Shown in pieces: positions 1-8,800 of a stretch of 10,205 nucleotides of DNA. The notes beneath the pieces were generated by a model, which ran no database searches, was not told where the DNA came from, and saw nothing but the letters and a program-made list of their open reading frames with translations. Numbering within the stretch: the stretch's first letter is position 1; every line of letters starts with the position of its first letter. Origin of the DNA: Victivallales bacterium. GTDB taxonomy: Bacteria; Verrucomicrobiota; Lentisphaeria; Oligosphaerales; Lenti-02. The DNA is taken from NCBI GenBank assembly GCA_018648945.1, contig JABGQJ010000239.1:1-10205 (forward strand). The letters run 5' to 3'. The translations under genes were made by a program, and so were the position numbers.

Positions 1-231
1 GCCGAACCTAGGGAGGGCACGCTGGTCGGCCAGCGTCGCTTCACGGTCTTGGTCCAGGACCAGAAAACCGTCGAGCTGGATCTTGCCGCCAGTCCCGGGC
101 CCAGGCAGACGAAGATCCACAGTCTGCCCGGCGTGGAGGTCCCCGAGTGGCTTGAGATCAAGCTGCGGCCCGAGCCTGGCAGCAAGCTCATGCCCGTGCT
201 GTCCGGCGTGCGCGTCCGTGTGCGCCGATGA
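1..231 (+). CDS. C-terminal fragment of a protein ending in a malectin-like domain
   Basis: Frame 1 is open from the first base of the window to a TGA at 229-231, giving the last 76 residues of a protein that begins upstream. The visible part reads as alternating beta strands: RRFTVLVQDQKTVELDL, then a loop, then EWLEIKLRPEPGSKLMPVLS and GVRVRV at the end. A 'strand, L-x-I-x-L-R-P-E-x-G, P-V-L-S-G-V-x-V' ending is what the last strands of malectin or malectin-like carbohydrate-binding domains look like. These domains are often appended to secreted glycosidases. That would fit the neighbours, but the catalytic part, if any, lies outside the window. A TTG at 49 could be read as a start, but the coding signal continues upstream of it and no ribosome site is seen, so I treat the gene as truncated by the window edge. 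The fold call is by eye and moderate. Confidence 0.6.
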   Translation, partial: AEPREGTLVGQRRFTVLVQDQKTVELDLAASPGPRQTKIHSLPGVEVPEWLEIKLRPEPGSKLMPVLSGVRVRVRR

Positions 232-306
232 TGGCAAGCATCCGTGGTCGACTGCTAGGCCTCCGCACTGACATGACCTGGCCGTACCTCAGAAGGCGGG
301 ATTGAC

Positions 307-963
307 ATGTTCGACGCCTTCCTCTTCGATCTTGACGGGACGCTTCTCGACTCGGAGGCGCTGTGGATCGATGCCATCGGCAGGGCGCTCCAAGAGCGGG
401 GCATCGCGATCTCCCATGCGGCGGTGACAGAACTCGTCCTCGGTCGCTCTTGGCCGGATATCTTTGCCGATATCCAGCGCCGCTTCCCCAACGTCTATGC
501 CGACCGCGCAGAGATCGAGGCGATCACTGTCCCCCTTTACAAGCACTGGGTGGAGACGCGGGATGTGCGCATCCATTCGTCGATCGACCTGCTCCGCCGA
601 CTGGCCAAGCTGGCCCCAACGGTCATCGTCTCTGGCTCTACCCGAGACCGCATCGCCGAGAGCATCGAGCTAATGGACATCGAGGATTTGGTCCCCTTCC
701 ACATCGGGGCTGAGGACTACACGGCCGGCAAACCCGACCCAGCCTGCTTTCTCATGGCGGCAGAGCAGTTGCGCGTGCTGCCCGAACACTGCCTGGTGTT
801 CGAGGACTCCCCAGCAGGCGTCGTGGCAGCCAAGGCTGCGGGCATGACGTGCGTCGCTCTGCACCGGCAGGACACGCCCCCGCCAGCTGGGGCCGATCTG
901 GTGTTGGCGGATCTGGGTGCCTTCAGCTTCGACCTGCTCCCTCACACGCCATTTGGCGGATAG
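307..963 (+). CDS. HAD-superfamily hydrolase, beta-phosphoglucomutase/sugar-phosphatase-like
   Basis: This 218-residue cytoplasmic protein shows all four HAD motifs in order. Motif I is FDLDGTLLDSE, with the nucleophile Asp8 and acid/base Asp10. Motif II is IVSGS, with Ser109. Motif III is GKPDP, with Lys142. Motif IV is VFEDSPAGVVAAKAAGM, with Glu166-Asp167 as the Mg2+ ligands. A helical cap between residues about 16 and 85 and the 'FEDSPAGV.AA.AAGM' signature place it in subclass I, next to beta-phosphoglucomutases and small sugar-phosphate phosphatases such as YqaB/GPH types. The substrate cannot be told from sequence. A sugar phosphate derived from the surrounding glycan-degrading enzymes is an inference from context. 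The ATG at 307 is preceded by a purine-rich AAGGCGGG (293-300). It follows the upstream partial gene by 75 bp and precedes the GH123-like gene by 57 bp on the same strand, so a common transcript is possible. The length is normal and no key residue is missing. Confidence 0.9.
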   Translation: MFDAFLFDLDGTLLDSEALWIDAIGRALQERGIAISHAAVTELVLGRSWPDIFADIQRRFPNVYADRAEIEAITVPLYKHWVETRDVRIHSSIDLLRRLAKLAPTVIVSGSTRDRIAESIELMDIEDLVPFHIGAEDYTAGKPDPACFLMAAEQLRVLPEHCLVFEDSPAGVVAAKAAGMTCVALHRQDTPPPAGADLVLADLGAFSFDLLPHTPFGG

Positions 964-970
964 GGTGCCC

Positions 971-1001
971 GGTGGTAGGTTCTTGGGCGAGACCAACCAC
1001 C
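971..1001 (+). promoter_or_regulatory. Imperfect inverted repeat (hairpin) between the HAD and GH123-like genes
   Basis: The arms GGTGGTAGGT (971-980) and ACCAACCACC (992-1001) pair over ten positions with one A-A mismatch and an 11-base loop. The hairpin begins 8 bases after the HAD stop codon and ends 19 bases before the ATG at 1021. No T-run follows it, only TTCCCC, so it is not a classical Rho-independent terminator. It could be a weak terminator, an mRNA-stabilising 3' stem, or a leader element that tunes expression of the large downstream gene. The structure is visible in the sequence; its function is a guess. Confidence 0.4.
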
Positions 1002-1007
1002 TTCCCC

Positions 1008-1012
1008 GGGAG
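1008..1012 (+). promoter_or_regulatory. Ribosome binding site of the GH123-like gene
   Basis: GGGAG lies 8 bases before the ATG at 1021. This supports that start, which also begins directly with a signal peptide. Confidence 0.55.
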
Positions 1013-1020
1013 TCCCGACC

Positions 1021-4000
1021 ATGCGCCTGCGTCTGTTCCTCCTGCCGATCCTGTCTTGCCTGACCATCCCCGCTGCCGATTGGCATCACCCGCTGTATCT
1101 GGGGCGGGGCGGCTACTGGCAACAACGCGTGCCGGTCACGATCCGTAACGGTGCCGAGACCGAGGTGGCAGGGAAGCCGGTGGCCGTCGCGGTGGGCAAC
1201 AAGCGCGGCCAGGTGCCACTGGTCGGCGCGCGCGTGGAAGCACTGCGAGTGGTGAATGAGGCGGGCACCGAGATGCTGTTCGCCGTGATCTCTGCCGAGG
1301 GCAGTGCCCTGATCAAGGGAGCCGTGCCCGCCGGAGCCATGCTGCACATCCCGGCGGAGTGTCCGGCCAAGGGCAACAGCCTCTACTACGTCTACTTCGA
1401 CAATCCCGCCGCCTGGGGGACGCCAGACTTCCTTACGGGCCTGGCCACTGCAGAACTCAACGGTGAATTCGAGAAGGGCACCGGTGTGCTTCCGGCTGGC
1501 TGGGGCAGCAAGAGTGCCGACGACACGCACCGCAACTCCTGGGTCACCGAGAACCCCCACTCCGGCAAGAAGTGCGTGAAGACGGTGGTCGATGCTGGCG
1601 CGGATCCCAACTGGGTCGCTGTCTACCGCCCCCAGATGACCATCGTTGCCGGCGCCAAATACACGATCACCGCCTGGGCTCGGGCAAAGGATACCACTGG
1701 CAAGGTCGGCTGGTTCCTGCATGTGGGAAACCCCACCAAGCCCATGATCCATGCCCCCATCCAGGAGACCGGGGAAGGCACCTACGACTGGCGCAAGGTG
1801 ACCTTCGAGTTCGTCGCCCCCGCCGAGGCCACGATGCTGACCATGGGCAGCGTCCTCTACGGACAGGGCACAGCGTGGTTCGATGACGTGACCATCACCT
1901 GCGACACGCCAGATCAGCTCGCCGCCACGGCAGGCGAAGTGGAACGCTGCCCACTGCGGACGGAGGCCGCGGCCGACAAGTGGGAACTCCCCGCGCGCGA
2001 CTGGCCGCGCCGACTGGCGATCCAGGTAGCCAATCCCAACCCGGAAGCCAGGCGGGATGTGCTCGTCCATGGCGATTTCCGCGAAGCCTTGCGCGGCAGT
2101 ATCGCCGCCGAGCGGCTGCGCCTGATGCATGGCGGCAAGCCCGTGCCCTTCTGCCTGCTGAATGGCAACGTGCTCTTCCCCACCTCCGTCCCGGCCCAAA
2201 CCCTCCGCACCTACTGGCTCTACGTGGCCAAGGACGCCGCCACCGCCGCCAAGACTGCCGGGCAAACCAAACTCGGCAGCGACATCCCCTCGGACCAAGT
2301 GTTCGTCCCCGCCACCGAACGCACCGATCCCCGTGCCTACGCCTCCTTGCTGGGGCAGGCGGCCAACCTGGCGAAGAATGGCAGTTTCGAGCAAGGCGGA
2401 GAGATGCCGACCGACTGGCCAGCCGCCGCAGAAAGCGCCACCCTCAAGGGCGTCAGGTATGGACTGGCCAGCCCCGGGGTGTTCGGCAAGCGTTGCGCCA
2501 GCCTGACCGTGCCCCATCAGGAAAGGACGGACTGGGTCGGCTGGCGGCAGAGCGTGCCGGTGCAACCCACTCGCTCGTATCTCTTCGCGGCCTGGATCAA
2601 GACCGAGGACATCCAGCAGGGAAACGTGGCTCTGCACGCCCATCAGCGGACCCCGGATGGCAAGCTCACCAGCGAGCGCCCTCACCTCTCGGCCGGCACC
2701 CCCATGGCGGGGACGACCGACTGGACGCTGGCCAGCGGCGTCACTCAGATGCCCGCCGACGGCGGCATCCTCCAGGTCCATCTGACCATGAAGGCCACCG
2801 GGACGATCAAGCACGACGGCGTCCTCGTCGCCGAGGTCCTCGCCGCCACGGTCGGTCGCCTGCAGACCCGTGCCGCCAATGCCGAGACAGGGCTGACCGC
2901 GTGGTCCGTGAATCCCATCGTCAAGACCTTCCGGGACGACCTGCCTCCCGAGACCCAGGCCCCGGTCCGCCTACAGCTAGCCCGCAACGAGCAGGAAGCC
3001 CTGCAGCTCGTGGTCCGCAGCCCGCAGGCCATCCCGAATTTCCGCTACGAACTGGACGTTCCCAGGGACAAGGACGGCAAGGGACTTGGGGTGCTGGAGA
3101 AGGGCGTAGTGGGCTATGTGCCCATCGACCACCCGACCAGCTACTACCGGTCCGAGACTCCGGTCTGGCACCGCAAGTACCCGCGCGGCAGGGGAAACTG
3201 CGACGGCTGGGCTGGTTGGTGGCCCGACCCGATTCTGCCGCAGCAAGCGGTGAGTCTGGCCGCCGGGGACTGCCAACCCCTCTGGATCACCTTCGAGACC
3301 AGCAAAGACGCACCCGCTGGCGAGTATGCGGGTGCCGTCCGGCTCTATGCGGGTGACCGGTTGGTGAAGCGGGTTCCCGTGACGGTGAATGTCTGGGACT
3401 TCGTCCTGCCCGAGGAACACTCCTTGGCCGCCATCTACGACATCCGGTTCGCGGGCAAGTCCTGGTCCAGAGAGGGCAAGTCACGCCAGCAACTGCGCGA
3501 GGACTGCTTGCGCTTCATGGCCAAACGGAAGCTCTCTGGAGACCGCGTCCGCGCCCAACCCAAGTTCAGACGGGATGGCGACCGCATCATCGCCGACTTC
3601 ACCGACTACGACAAGGCCATGGCGCTCTACTTCGATGAGCTCAAGTTCCCCCGCGCCTACACGCCCGGCTTCTTCTACGTCTTCGGTTGGGCGCACCTGC
3701 CCAAGCGCATTCTCGGCGAGCATCCCTACGAAGGCGTCTATCCCTACGAGGGGGCCGACCGCAGCGTCCTGCGCCCGGCCTACAAACGGGTCTACCAGGA
3801 ATGTCTGCGGCAGTACTGGGCACACATGAAGGAGAAGGGCTGGGCGGACAAGCTGGTGCTCTACATCTCCGACGAGCCCCACTTCACCCACGAGGAGGTC
3901 CGGCAGCAGATGAAAGCGGCGTGCGACATGATCCACGAGGTGGACGCGACCATCCCCATCTACTCCAGCACCTGGCGACACTGTCCGGAATGGAACGGCT

Positions 4001-4602
4001 ACATTGATGTCTGGGGCGTCGGCTCCTACGGCTGCTTCCCGGTAGAGGAGATGCAGGCACGCAAGGCGGCGGGCGACCGGATCTGGTTCACTACCGACGG
4101 CCAAATGTGCACCGACACGCCCTACTGCGCCATCGAACGCCTGCTGCCCCACTACTGCTTCAGCTACGATGTGGAGGCCTACGAGTTCTGGGGCATCGCC
4201 TGGCTCACCTACGATCCCTACGAATACGGCTGGCACCGCTACATCGCCCAGTCCAGTGGCCCCGGCTCCTCCTTCTACGTGCGCTACCCCAACGGCGACG
4301 GCTTCCTGATCTATCCCGGCAATCCCGTCGGCCATGACGGCATCGTCGCCAGCATCCGGGTGGAAGCCGCGCGCGATGGGGTCGAAGACTACGAGTATCT
4401 CGACTTGCTGAAGTCGCTGGCGACCAAGACGAACGACACGGCGGCCCTGGCCTTGCTGGAGGAAGCCAAGTCCCTTGCCGTCATCCCCAATCCCGGTGGC
4501 CGCTACTCCAGCCGCATCCTGCCCGATCCGGAGGCGGTGCCCAAGCTACGGCAACAGCTGGCCGCCGCGATCCTGCGGCTGGGATCGAAGGCGGGAAGAT
4601 AG
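1021..4602 (+). CDS. Large exported multidomain protein with a C-terminal GH123/DUF4091 glycoside hydrolase region
   Basis: The protein has 1193 residues. Residues 1 to about 19 form a signal peptide (MRLRLFLLPILSCLTIPAAD). Cys13 sits in an I-L-S-C context, so a lipoprotein anchor is possible but poorly matched to the lipobox. Residues about 23-135 and 325-405 are two similar beta-sandwich modules of DUF2341-like character (WQQRVPVTIRN, WPRRLAIQVANPNP). Residues about 145-295 (LNGEFEKG to WFDDVTITC) and 450-607 (KNGSFEQG to LVAEV) look like two CenC/CBM4-9-type carbohydrate-binding modules. Residues about 618-800 resemble the GH123 N-terminal beta-sandwich (RNEQEALQLVV, WWPDPILP, DAPAGEYAGAVRL, WDFVLPEEHS). 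Residues about 801-1180 resemble the catalytic barrel. They include ISDEP, with the Asp951-Glu952 pair expected to work in the substrate-assisted GH123 mechanism, then DGFLIYPG and the SIRVEAARDGVEDYEYLDLL signature. Characterised GH123 enzymes are exo-beta-N-acetylgalactosaminidases; many DUF4091 relatives are untested, so substrate specificity is open. The gene converges with the URO-D-like gene. Confidence 0.85.
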   Translation: MRLRLFLLPILSCLTIPAADWHHPLYLGRGGYWQQRVPVTIRNGAETEVAGKPVAVAVGNKRGQVPLVGARVEALRVVNEAGTEMLFAVISAEGSALIKGAVPAGAMLHIPAECPAKGNSLYYVYFDNPAAWGTPDFLTGLATAELNGEFEKGTGVLPAGWGSKSADDTHRNSWVTENPHSGKKCVKTVVDAGADPNWVAVYRPQMTIVAGAKYTITAWARAKDTTGKVGWFLHVGNPTKPMIHAPIQETGEGTYDWRKVTFEFVAPAEATMLTMGSVLYGQGTAWFDDVTITCDTPDQLAATAGEVERCPLRTEAAADKWELPARDWPRRLAIQVANPNPEARRDVLVHGDFREALRGSIAAERLRLMHGGKPVPFCLLNGNVLFPTSVPAQTLRTYWLYVAKDAATAAKTAGQTKLGSDIPSDQVFVPATERTDPRAYASLLGQAANLAKNGSFEQGGEMPTDWPAAAESATLKGVRYGLASPGVFGKRCASLTVPHQERTDWVGWRQSVPVQPTRSYLFAAWIKTEDIQQGNVALHAHQRTPDGKLTSERPHLSAGTPMAGTTDWTLASGVTQMPADGGILQVHLTMKATGTIKHDGVLVAEVLAATVGRLQTRAANAETGLTAWSVNPIVKTFRDDLPPETQAPVRLQLARNEQEALQLVVRSPQAIPNFRYELDVPRDKDGKGLGVLEKGVVGYVPIDHPTSYYRSETPVWHRKYPRGRGNCDGWAGWWPDPILPQQAVSLAAGDCQPLWITFETSKDAPAGEYAGAVRLYAGDRLVKRVPVTVNVWDFVLPEEHSLAAIYDIRFAGKSWSREGKSRQQLREDCLRFMAKRKLSGDRVRAQPKFRRDGDRIIADFTDYDKAMALYFDELKFPRAYTPGFFYVFGWAHLPKRILGEHPYEGVYPYEGADRSVLRPAYKRVYQECLRQYWAHMKEKGWADKLVLYISDEPHFTHEEVRQQMKAACDMIHEVDATIPIYSSTWRHCPEWNGYIDVWGVGSYGCFPVEEMQARKAAGDRIWFTTDGQMCTDTPYCAIERLLPHYCFSYDVEAYEFWGIAWLTYDPYEYGWHRYIAQSSGPGSSFYVRYPNGDGFLIYPGNPVGHDGIVASIRVEAARDGVEDYEYLDLLKSLATKTNDTAALALLEEAKSLAVIPNPGGRYSSRILPDPEAVPKLRQQLAAAILRLGSKAGR

Positions 4603-4630
4603 GGCAGACCGGCCGGCCCTACGCCTGCCC
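4601..4630. terminator. Possible bidirectional terminator at the convergent gene ends
   Basis: The two stop codons are separated by 16 bp. The gap contains the palindrome GGCCGGCC (4611-4618). Two alternative stems can form around it: AGGGC (4601-4605) with GCCCT (4616-4620), or GGGCAG (4602-4607) with CTGCCC (4625-4630). No T-tract is present on either strand, so this is not a standard intrinsic terminator. The position between convergent genes is the main argument for it. Confidence 0.25.
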
Positions 4631-5875
4631 GGCCTCCTGGCGGGCCAACTGCACCCAACGGGCCAGGCGATCGGGCTCGTTGTTGAGGGTGTGCACGTCC
4701 TTCATGATGATCTCCGTCGGGCACCCGTGCTGGGTGGTCACAGCCAGCGTGGTCCGCAGATCGCGCCGAATCTCCGCCTCGTCGAAGTGCCCAGTGCTGA
4801 TCAGCGTGGGGTTGGGTTTGCGGGAGTAGACGTAGTCCTTCCCCAGGCACGCGCCCATGATCTCCTGATCGCATAGCGGTGCCACCGATACGGAGCGCAA
4901 GTGGGGCATCTGGCGCACCACGTCCCAGCGGGTGTTCACTGGCTCGCAACAGCCATAGTAGACCAAGCCGAACTTCTCGCCGATGGCCTTCTGGTACGGG
5001 AAGACGAACTCCTCGAACTGCTCGGGGCCAACGCCCACTGTCTCCTGGCTCTCCAGGAGCACCCACTGGTGTCGCTGGCCGACCGACTGTCCCGGCGACC
5101 AATCGCCGCCCGGCAAGTCGGACACATAGCCACAACTGCCTGATCCCACGTAGTCGTCCTCGTGGTTCAGCGTCAGCAGCCCTTCCGCCTCCAGCCAGGC
5201 CGCATGGGCCAGATGATCGTCGCGGAGGAAGGACATGAGTTGGTGCAGACCCTCGGGATCATCGTACATGAAGAGCATGAGATTGGTCAAGCCGATGAAA
5301 TCGATGGCCCGGAGCGTCAGTCCCATACTCCACCAGTGGGAACCGCGGATGCGCACGTCCAACACGTCCCCCACCAGCTCTGCTATGGCATCGCGCCGGT
5401 CGTAGCTCGCCTGCCGGCTGACGGCAAAGGTCCGGGGTTTCAGTAAGTGGAAGTCCCGCGCGATGTCCGTGATCGGGGCATCCCAGGACTTGGCATTCAG
5501 AATGCCCTCGTCGTGGACCTCATGGATCTCTTTCTCGACCCCATTCCCCGTGCCCGAAACCGCCCAACCCACATTCATGCTGGGCTCGATCACGTGGTCG
5601 TCCTGTAGCTCCTCGAAGAGCCAAATCTTCGACCGCAAGGCCCCCTCGATGCCCCGCGCCATCGGATCGTCGCAGACGAGTTCGGGGGTAAAGGGCTTCA
5701 GGGGATCGCGGATGCCGCCATGCGCGGCCAGGATCATGGGGCGCACGGGCTCGAGGTCGTGCATGGCCCGCCAGGATTCGCGGCGTTCGCAGTTGATGGG
5801 ACCGACCGCGATCTCGGCGACCCGTTCGGCAAGGCGATGGATGATTTCGCGGTCTTCCGGGGAAGCACTGCTCAT
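4619..5875 (-). CDS. Divergent uroporphyrinogen-decarboxylase-superfamily (URO-D-like) protein, possibly a methyltransferase
   Basis: The protein has 418 residues, with no signal peptide or membrane segment, so it is cytoplasmic. The second half has the character of URO-D-fold proteins seen in environmental PVC-type bacteria: LVYYGCCEPVNTRWDVVRQM (Cys309-Cys310), LRSVSVAPLCD, VYSRKPNPTLIS and EIIMKDVHTLNNEPDRLARW. The N-terminal arginine-rich signature of true heme-pathway URO-D is absent, so I do not call it hemE. The superfamily also holds MtaA/MtbA-type corrinoid methyltransferases that bind zinc through Cys and His. Cys309/Cys310 and His395 are candidate ligands, but this is inference. 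The start is ATG at 5875-5873; its ATGA overlaps the TGA of the upstream glycosidase-like gene, and GAGGG lies 9 bases ahead. The frame stays open for 72 more codons upstream, but those overlap the glycosidase gene and read as low-complexity shadow. No corrinoid protein or activase lies in the window. Confidence 0.75.
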   Translation of the reverse strand: MSSASPEDREIIHRLAERVAEIAVGPINCERRESWRAMHDLEPVRPMILAAHGGIRDPLKPFTPELVCDDPMARGIEGALRSKIWLFEELQDDHVIEPSMNVGWAVSGTGNGVEKEIHEVHDEGILNAKSWDAPITDIARDFHLLKPRTFAVSRQASYDRRDAIAELVGDVLDVRIRGSHWWSMGLTLRAIDFIGLTNLMLFMYDDPEGLHQLMSFLRDDHLAHAAWLEAEGLLTLNHEDDYVGSGSCGYVSDLPGGDWSPGQSVGQRHQWVLLESQETVGVGPEQFEEFVFPYQKAIGEKFGLVYYGCCEPVNTRWDVVRQMPHLRSVSVAPLCDQEIMGACLGKDYVYSRKPNPTLISTGHFDEAEIRRDLRTTLAVTTQHGCPTEIIMKDVHTLNNEPDRLARWVQLARQEAGQA

Positions 5876-8800
5876 TTCCTGATGCCCTCGGCATATGCCT
5901 GCCACAGTTTCTTCGCAAAGTCCGGACTGTCCGTGCCCTGGCCCCAGACAAAAACGCGACGTTCGGTACCACCAGCCGTTCCCAGCCCAACCTGCCCCCG
6001 GTAGCTGCCGCTGTCCCAATAGGTCAACCCACCGGCGGGGGTGAGAGCGAAACAGGCGCTGCGGTGCTTTGGCGCGAAAACGGCGAACCATTGGGGGTCG
6101 CCCTTGAACCCAAAGTCCTCGGCCTCCCCAGCCCCATCCATCGTCACCTGGACGCCACTCCCATTGACCGCGATACCATCCACCGTGTACATGGTGCGCG
6201 TGAGTAGGCCCCGATGCGGCGTGCAGGTGGAAATGACCTCGAAACGGTCCGCATAAAAGATGAACTGGCGGGTGAGCTTGGAGCCCTCCCGCAGCGTCTT
6301 GGCCACGCGGAACACGGCGCGTACCGGGCCGCTGTGCTCCAGGGCAAAGTCGGTGATCTCGCCCTCTTCGGAAGACCAGCCGGTTTCCTTCGAGGACTCG
6401 ATGATGAACTTCACGACCTGAAGGTCGCTGCCATCCGGTTGCCGCACGGAGATATCGCTCAACGTCCCCATGCTCAATGCCAGCGAGTAGGTGTCGAACA
6501 CGAGCCGCGACCCGTCCTTGGCCACGGTGAAACGAGATACGGGGGGATAGACCCCATCCCGCGTGTTCTGCGGCATTGCCAGCAATTCAGCCTGCGCGTT
6601 CCCAGCAGGCAAGTCGCCCGGAAGCACGAAGACCAGCGTTCCCTCTTTGCCTTCGTCTTTCTCGAATTGGGCCGGAGTGGAGGCCCCATCGGCAAAAAGC
6701 ACCCGCAGATTCGCCGGATCGGCCGCCTCGGGAAGGGGGAGGGCTATCACCATCGGCATGCCTTGGGCGTCGCCAGCGGGCACGCGGAAGGTCAACGTCT
6801 GGCGAATGGGGAACGCGGCGGCAACGGTGGGATTGCGGAAGGCCTCTGCCCGCTCGGCAGGACCGGTCTGGGTGAGCTTCGCGCCGGAGACCGTCGCCAC
6901 GATTCGCCGCTCCCCATCGGCCCGAGCGGCAGACAGCGTGGTCTGGTATGTGGTCTCGTCACCCGGTGCGAGGCGGGGAATCTGCTTCTCCAGAAGCACG
7001 GGACCAGTCGTGCCGTCGAGCTGGATTCTCAGCGTCGCCTTGCTGGCCGTTCCCAGCCCTAGGTTCTTCACCTTGGCGTCAATTTGGATCAGCTCCGCCT
7101 TCCCCCCGGCCTTGCCCAATCTCAGTTCACTGACAACAACATCCGGCGTATCCGCCGCCTTGCCCACGAGCAGCGCGAACTGGATGCCAGCCGCATCGGC
7201 CGACAGGCGCACCTTCCCTCGGTTGACTGCCGGTCCTCGGCTCACAGCTTTGCCTGCGGTGTCAAGCATGAGTACCGCCGCCGGCTTGCCCTCCCAGGCG
7301 GCGTTCCACGCGCCCAGGTCCAGATCCACGGTCGAACCAGGCTGGAGGGAGACCATCGCCCCAATCTCATCCCGTTGCAGGGAGACCTTGCCAGAGGCGA
7401 CCAGCCCGGTCTGGCGCAGTTTCCCCTCGGGCCGCTCGGCCAGCAGGAAGTCCCTTGTGCGGATGTAGACCTCGCGCTCGTCGTCCGCCCCACCAGTGCG
7501 TACGCGCCATTGCTCGATGTTCGGTCCCTTCACGTAGAAGTCATTGACTCCCAGCGGGAATTCGCGACCCACCGCCTTCAGGGCGTAGGGTTCGTCGCCA
7601 AAGTTCACCGTGCAGACGGTGCCATCGGCGAAGGTGCTGCGCTGGACCTTGCGATCCGGGCTCAGAAACTCGTGCGCTGTCATCTCCTGATCAGCGATCA
7701 CCTCGTGCAGCTTGCAGGTCTGGCGGTAGATGTCGATCATCATCTGCCGCTCGGCCGGCTTGCCCCAGCGCAGGCCATGGCCATTCACCCACATCATCGG
7801 GGGGGTGCCGTAGAGCACGTTCATGGCCGTCTTGCGGTCGGTGATCTCGGGTGCCACATCGTGCAGATAGTCGTTCGTGGCGCCCCAGTACCAATAGTTG
7901 ACCACGCAGTCGTGGAAGACCAGCTCGAACATGGGCACGCGGAAGGTGGGGTCGATCCCGTACTTCAGGTACCGTTCGCCCACCTCGTCGCGGCTCTCCA
8001 CATCGCGCAAATAGCCAGCGGGCCAGGTGTAGGTGCCACCGCCCATCATGCCCTCGTGGTAGTCCAGGTAGGGAACATCGTAGTAACGGCCATGCTCGCC
8101 GCCCGCCACCAAGCCCAGTTCATCGCCAACGTAGGCACAGAGCTGCTCGCGGTTGGCCTGATCCTGCTTGCGGTCGCAGCCATGCAGCGCCGAGTAGCAC
8201 TCCTTGAGGCCCGTGGCGGTGGTCACGTCCAGGAAGCGGGTGTTGTAGGGGTAGACTTCCAGCACCTTGGGAATCACGACGCGGGCGGACTTGGTCATCA
8301 TGCCAGTGCACTGCTTCATGTAGGTGTGGATGGGCTTCATGTCCTTGTCGCGGGTGATCCAGGCAGTCATGAATTCACCGTCGGCCTTGACCACCGCATG
8401 TGTCTCCACTGGAGCCTTGGCGCGGGCGATGGTCGGTGAATCGTTGATGTCCTCGTAGTTGTCGTATTCGCCCACCAGCCAGCCCTGTCCGGCTATCTCG
8501 GCCATGTCCTTGGGGTTGGGCCGACCATTCAGCAAGCCGTGAGTCATGCCCGCTGCCTTGGCTTCGCGAGCGAACGACGTGCTACCGCCCCACCAGTTCA
8601 CCGCACCGAAGAGCTTGCGCACGTCGGGCTTCACCTTCGCCTTCTCGGTGAAGGTGCGGATCAACCCCTGCTCCTTGGCCAGTTCACGATAGATCTTGCA
8701 GGCAGTCACATGGCCACCTTGGGCGAAGAAGGCCAGTCGGCCTTGCCGATCATGACCCCAAGAACCCTTGGCGGGATACCAGCGGAAGCCGGGGAAGCCC

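Noticed and set aside
670..2814. 714-codon open frame on the minus strand opposite the HAD and GH123-like genes
   Set aside because: It is rich in Gly, His, Arg and Pro with no recognisable domain or fold pattern, and lies antisense to two well-supported genes. Long antisense frames are expected where third positions are mostly G or C.
1980..3356. 458-codon plus-strand frame inside the GH123-like gene
   Set aside because: It is extremely rich in Arg, Pro, Gly and Gln, with no domain. It overlaps the CBM and GH123 regions whose residues are clearly recognisable in the other frame.
4619..5875. Calling this gene hemE (uroporphyrinogen decarboxylase of heme synthesis)
   Set aside because: The N-terminal signature of genuine URO-D with its catalytic arginine-rich segment is not present, and no heme-pathway gene is nearby.
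5876..6091. N-terminal extension of the URO-D-like frame by 72 codons
   Set aside because: The extension lies entirely over the end of the upstream gene and reads as Arg/Gly/Trp-rich shadow sequence. The ATG at 5875 with its ribosome site and ATGA overlap is the better start.
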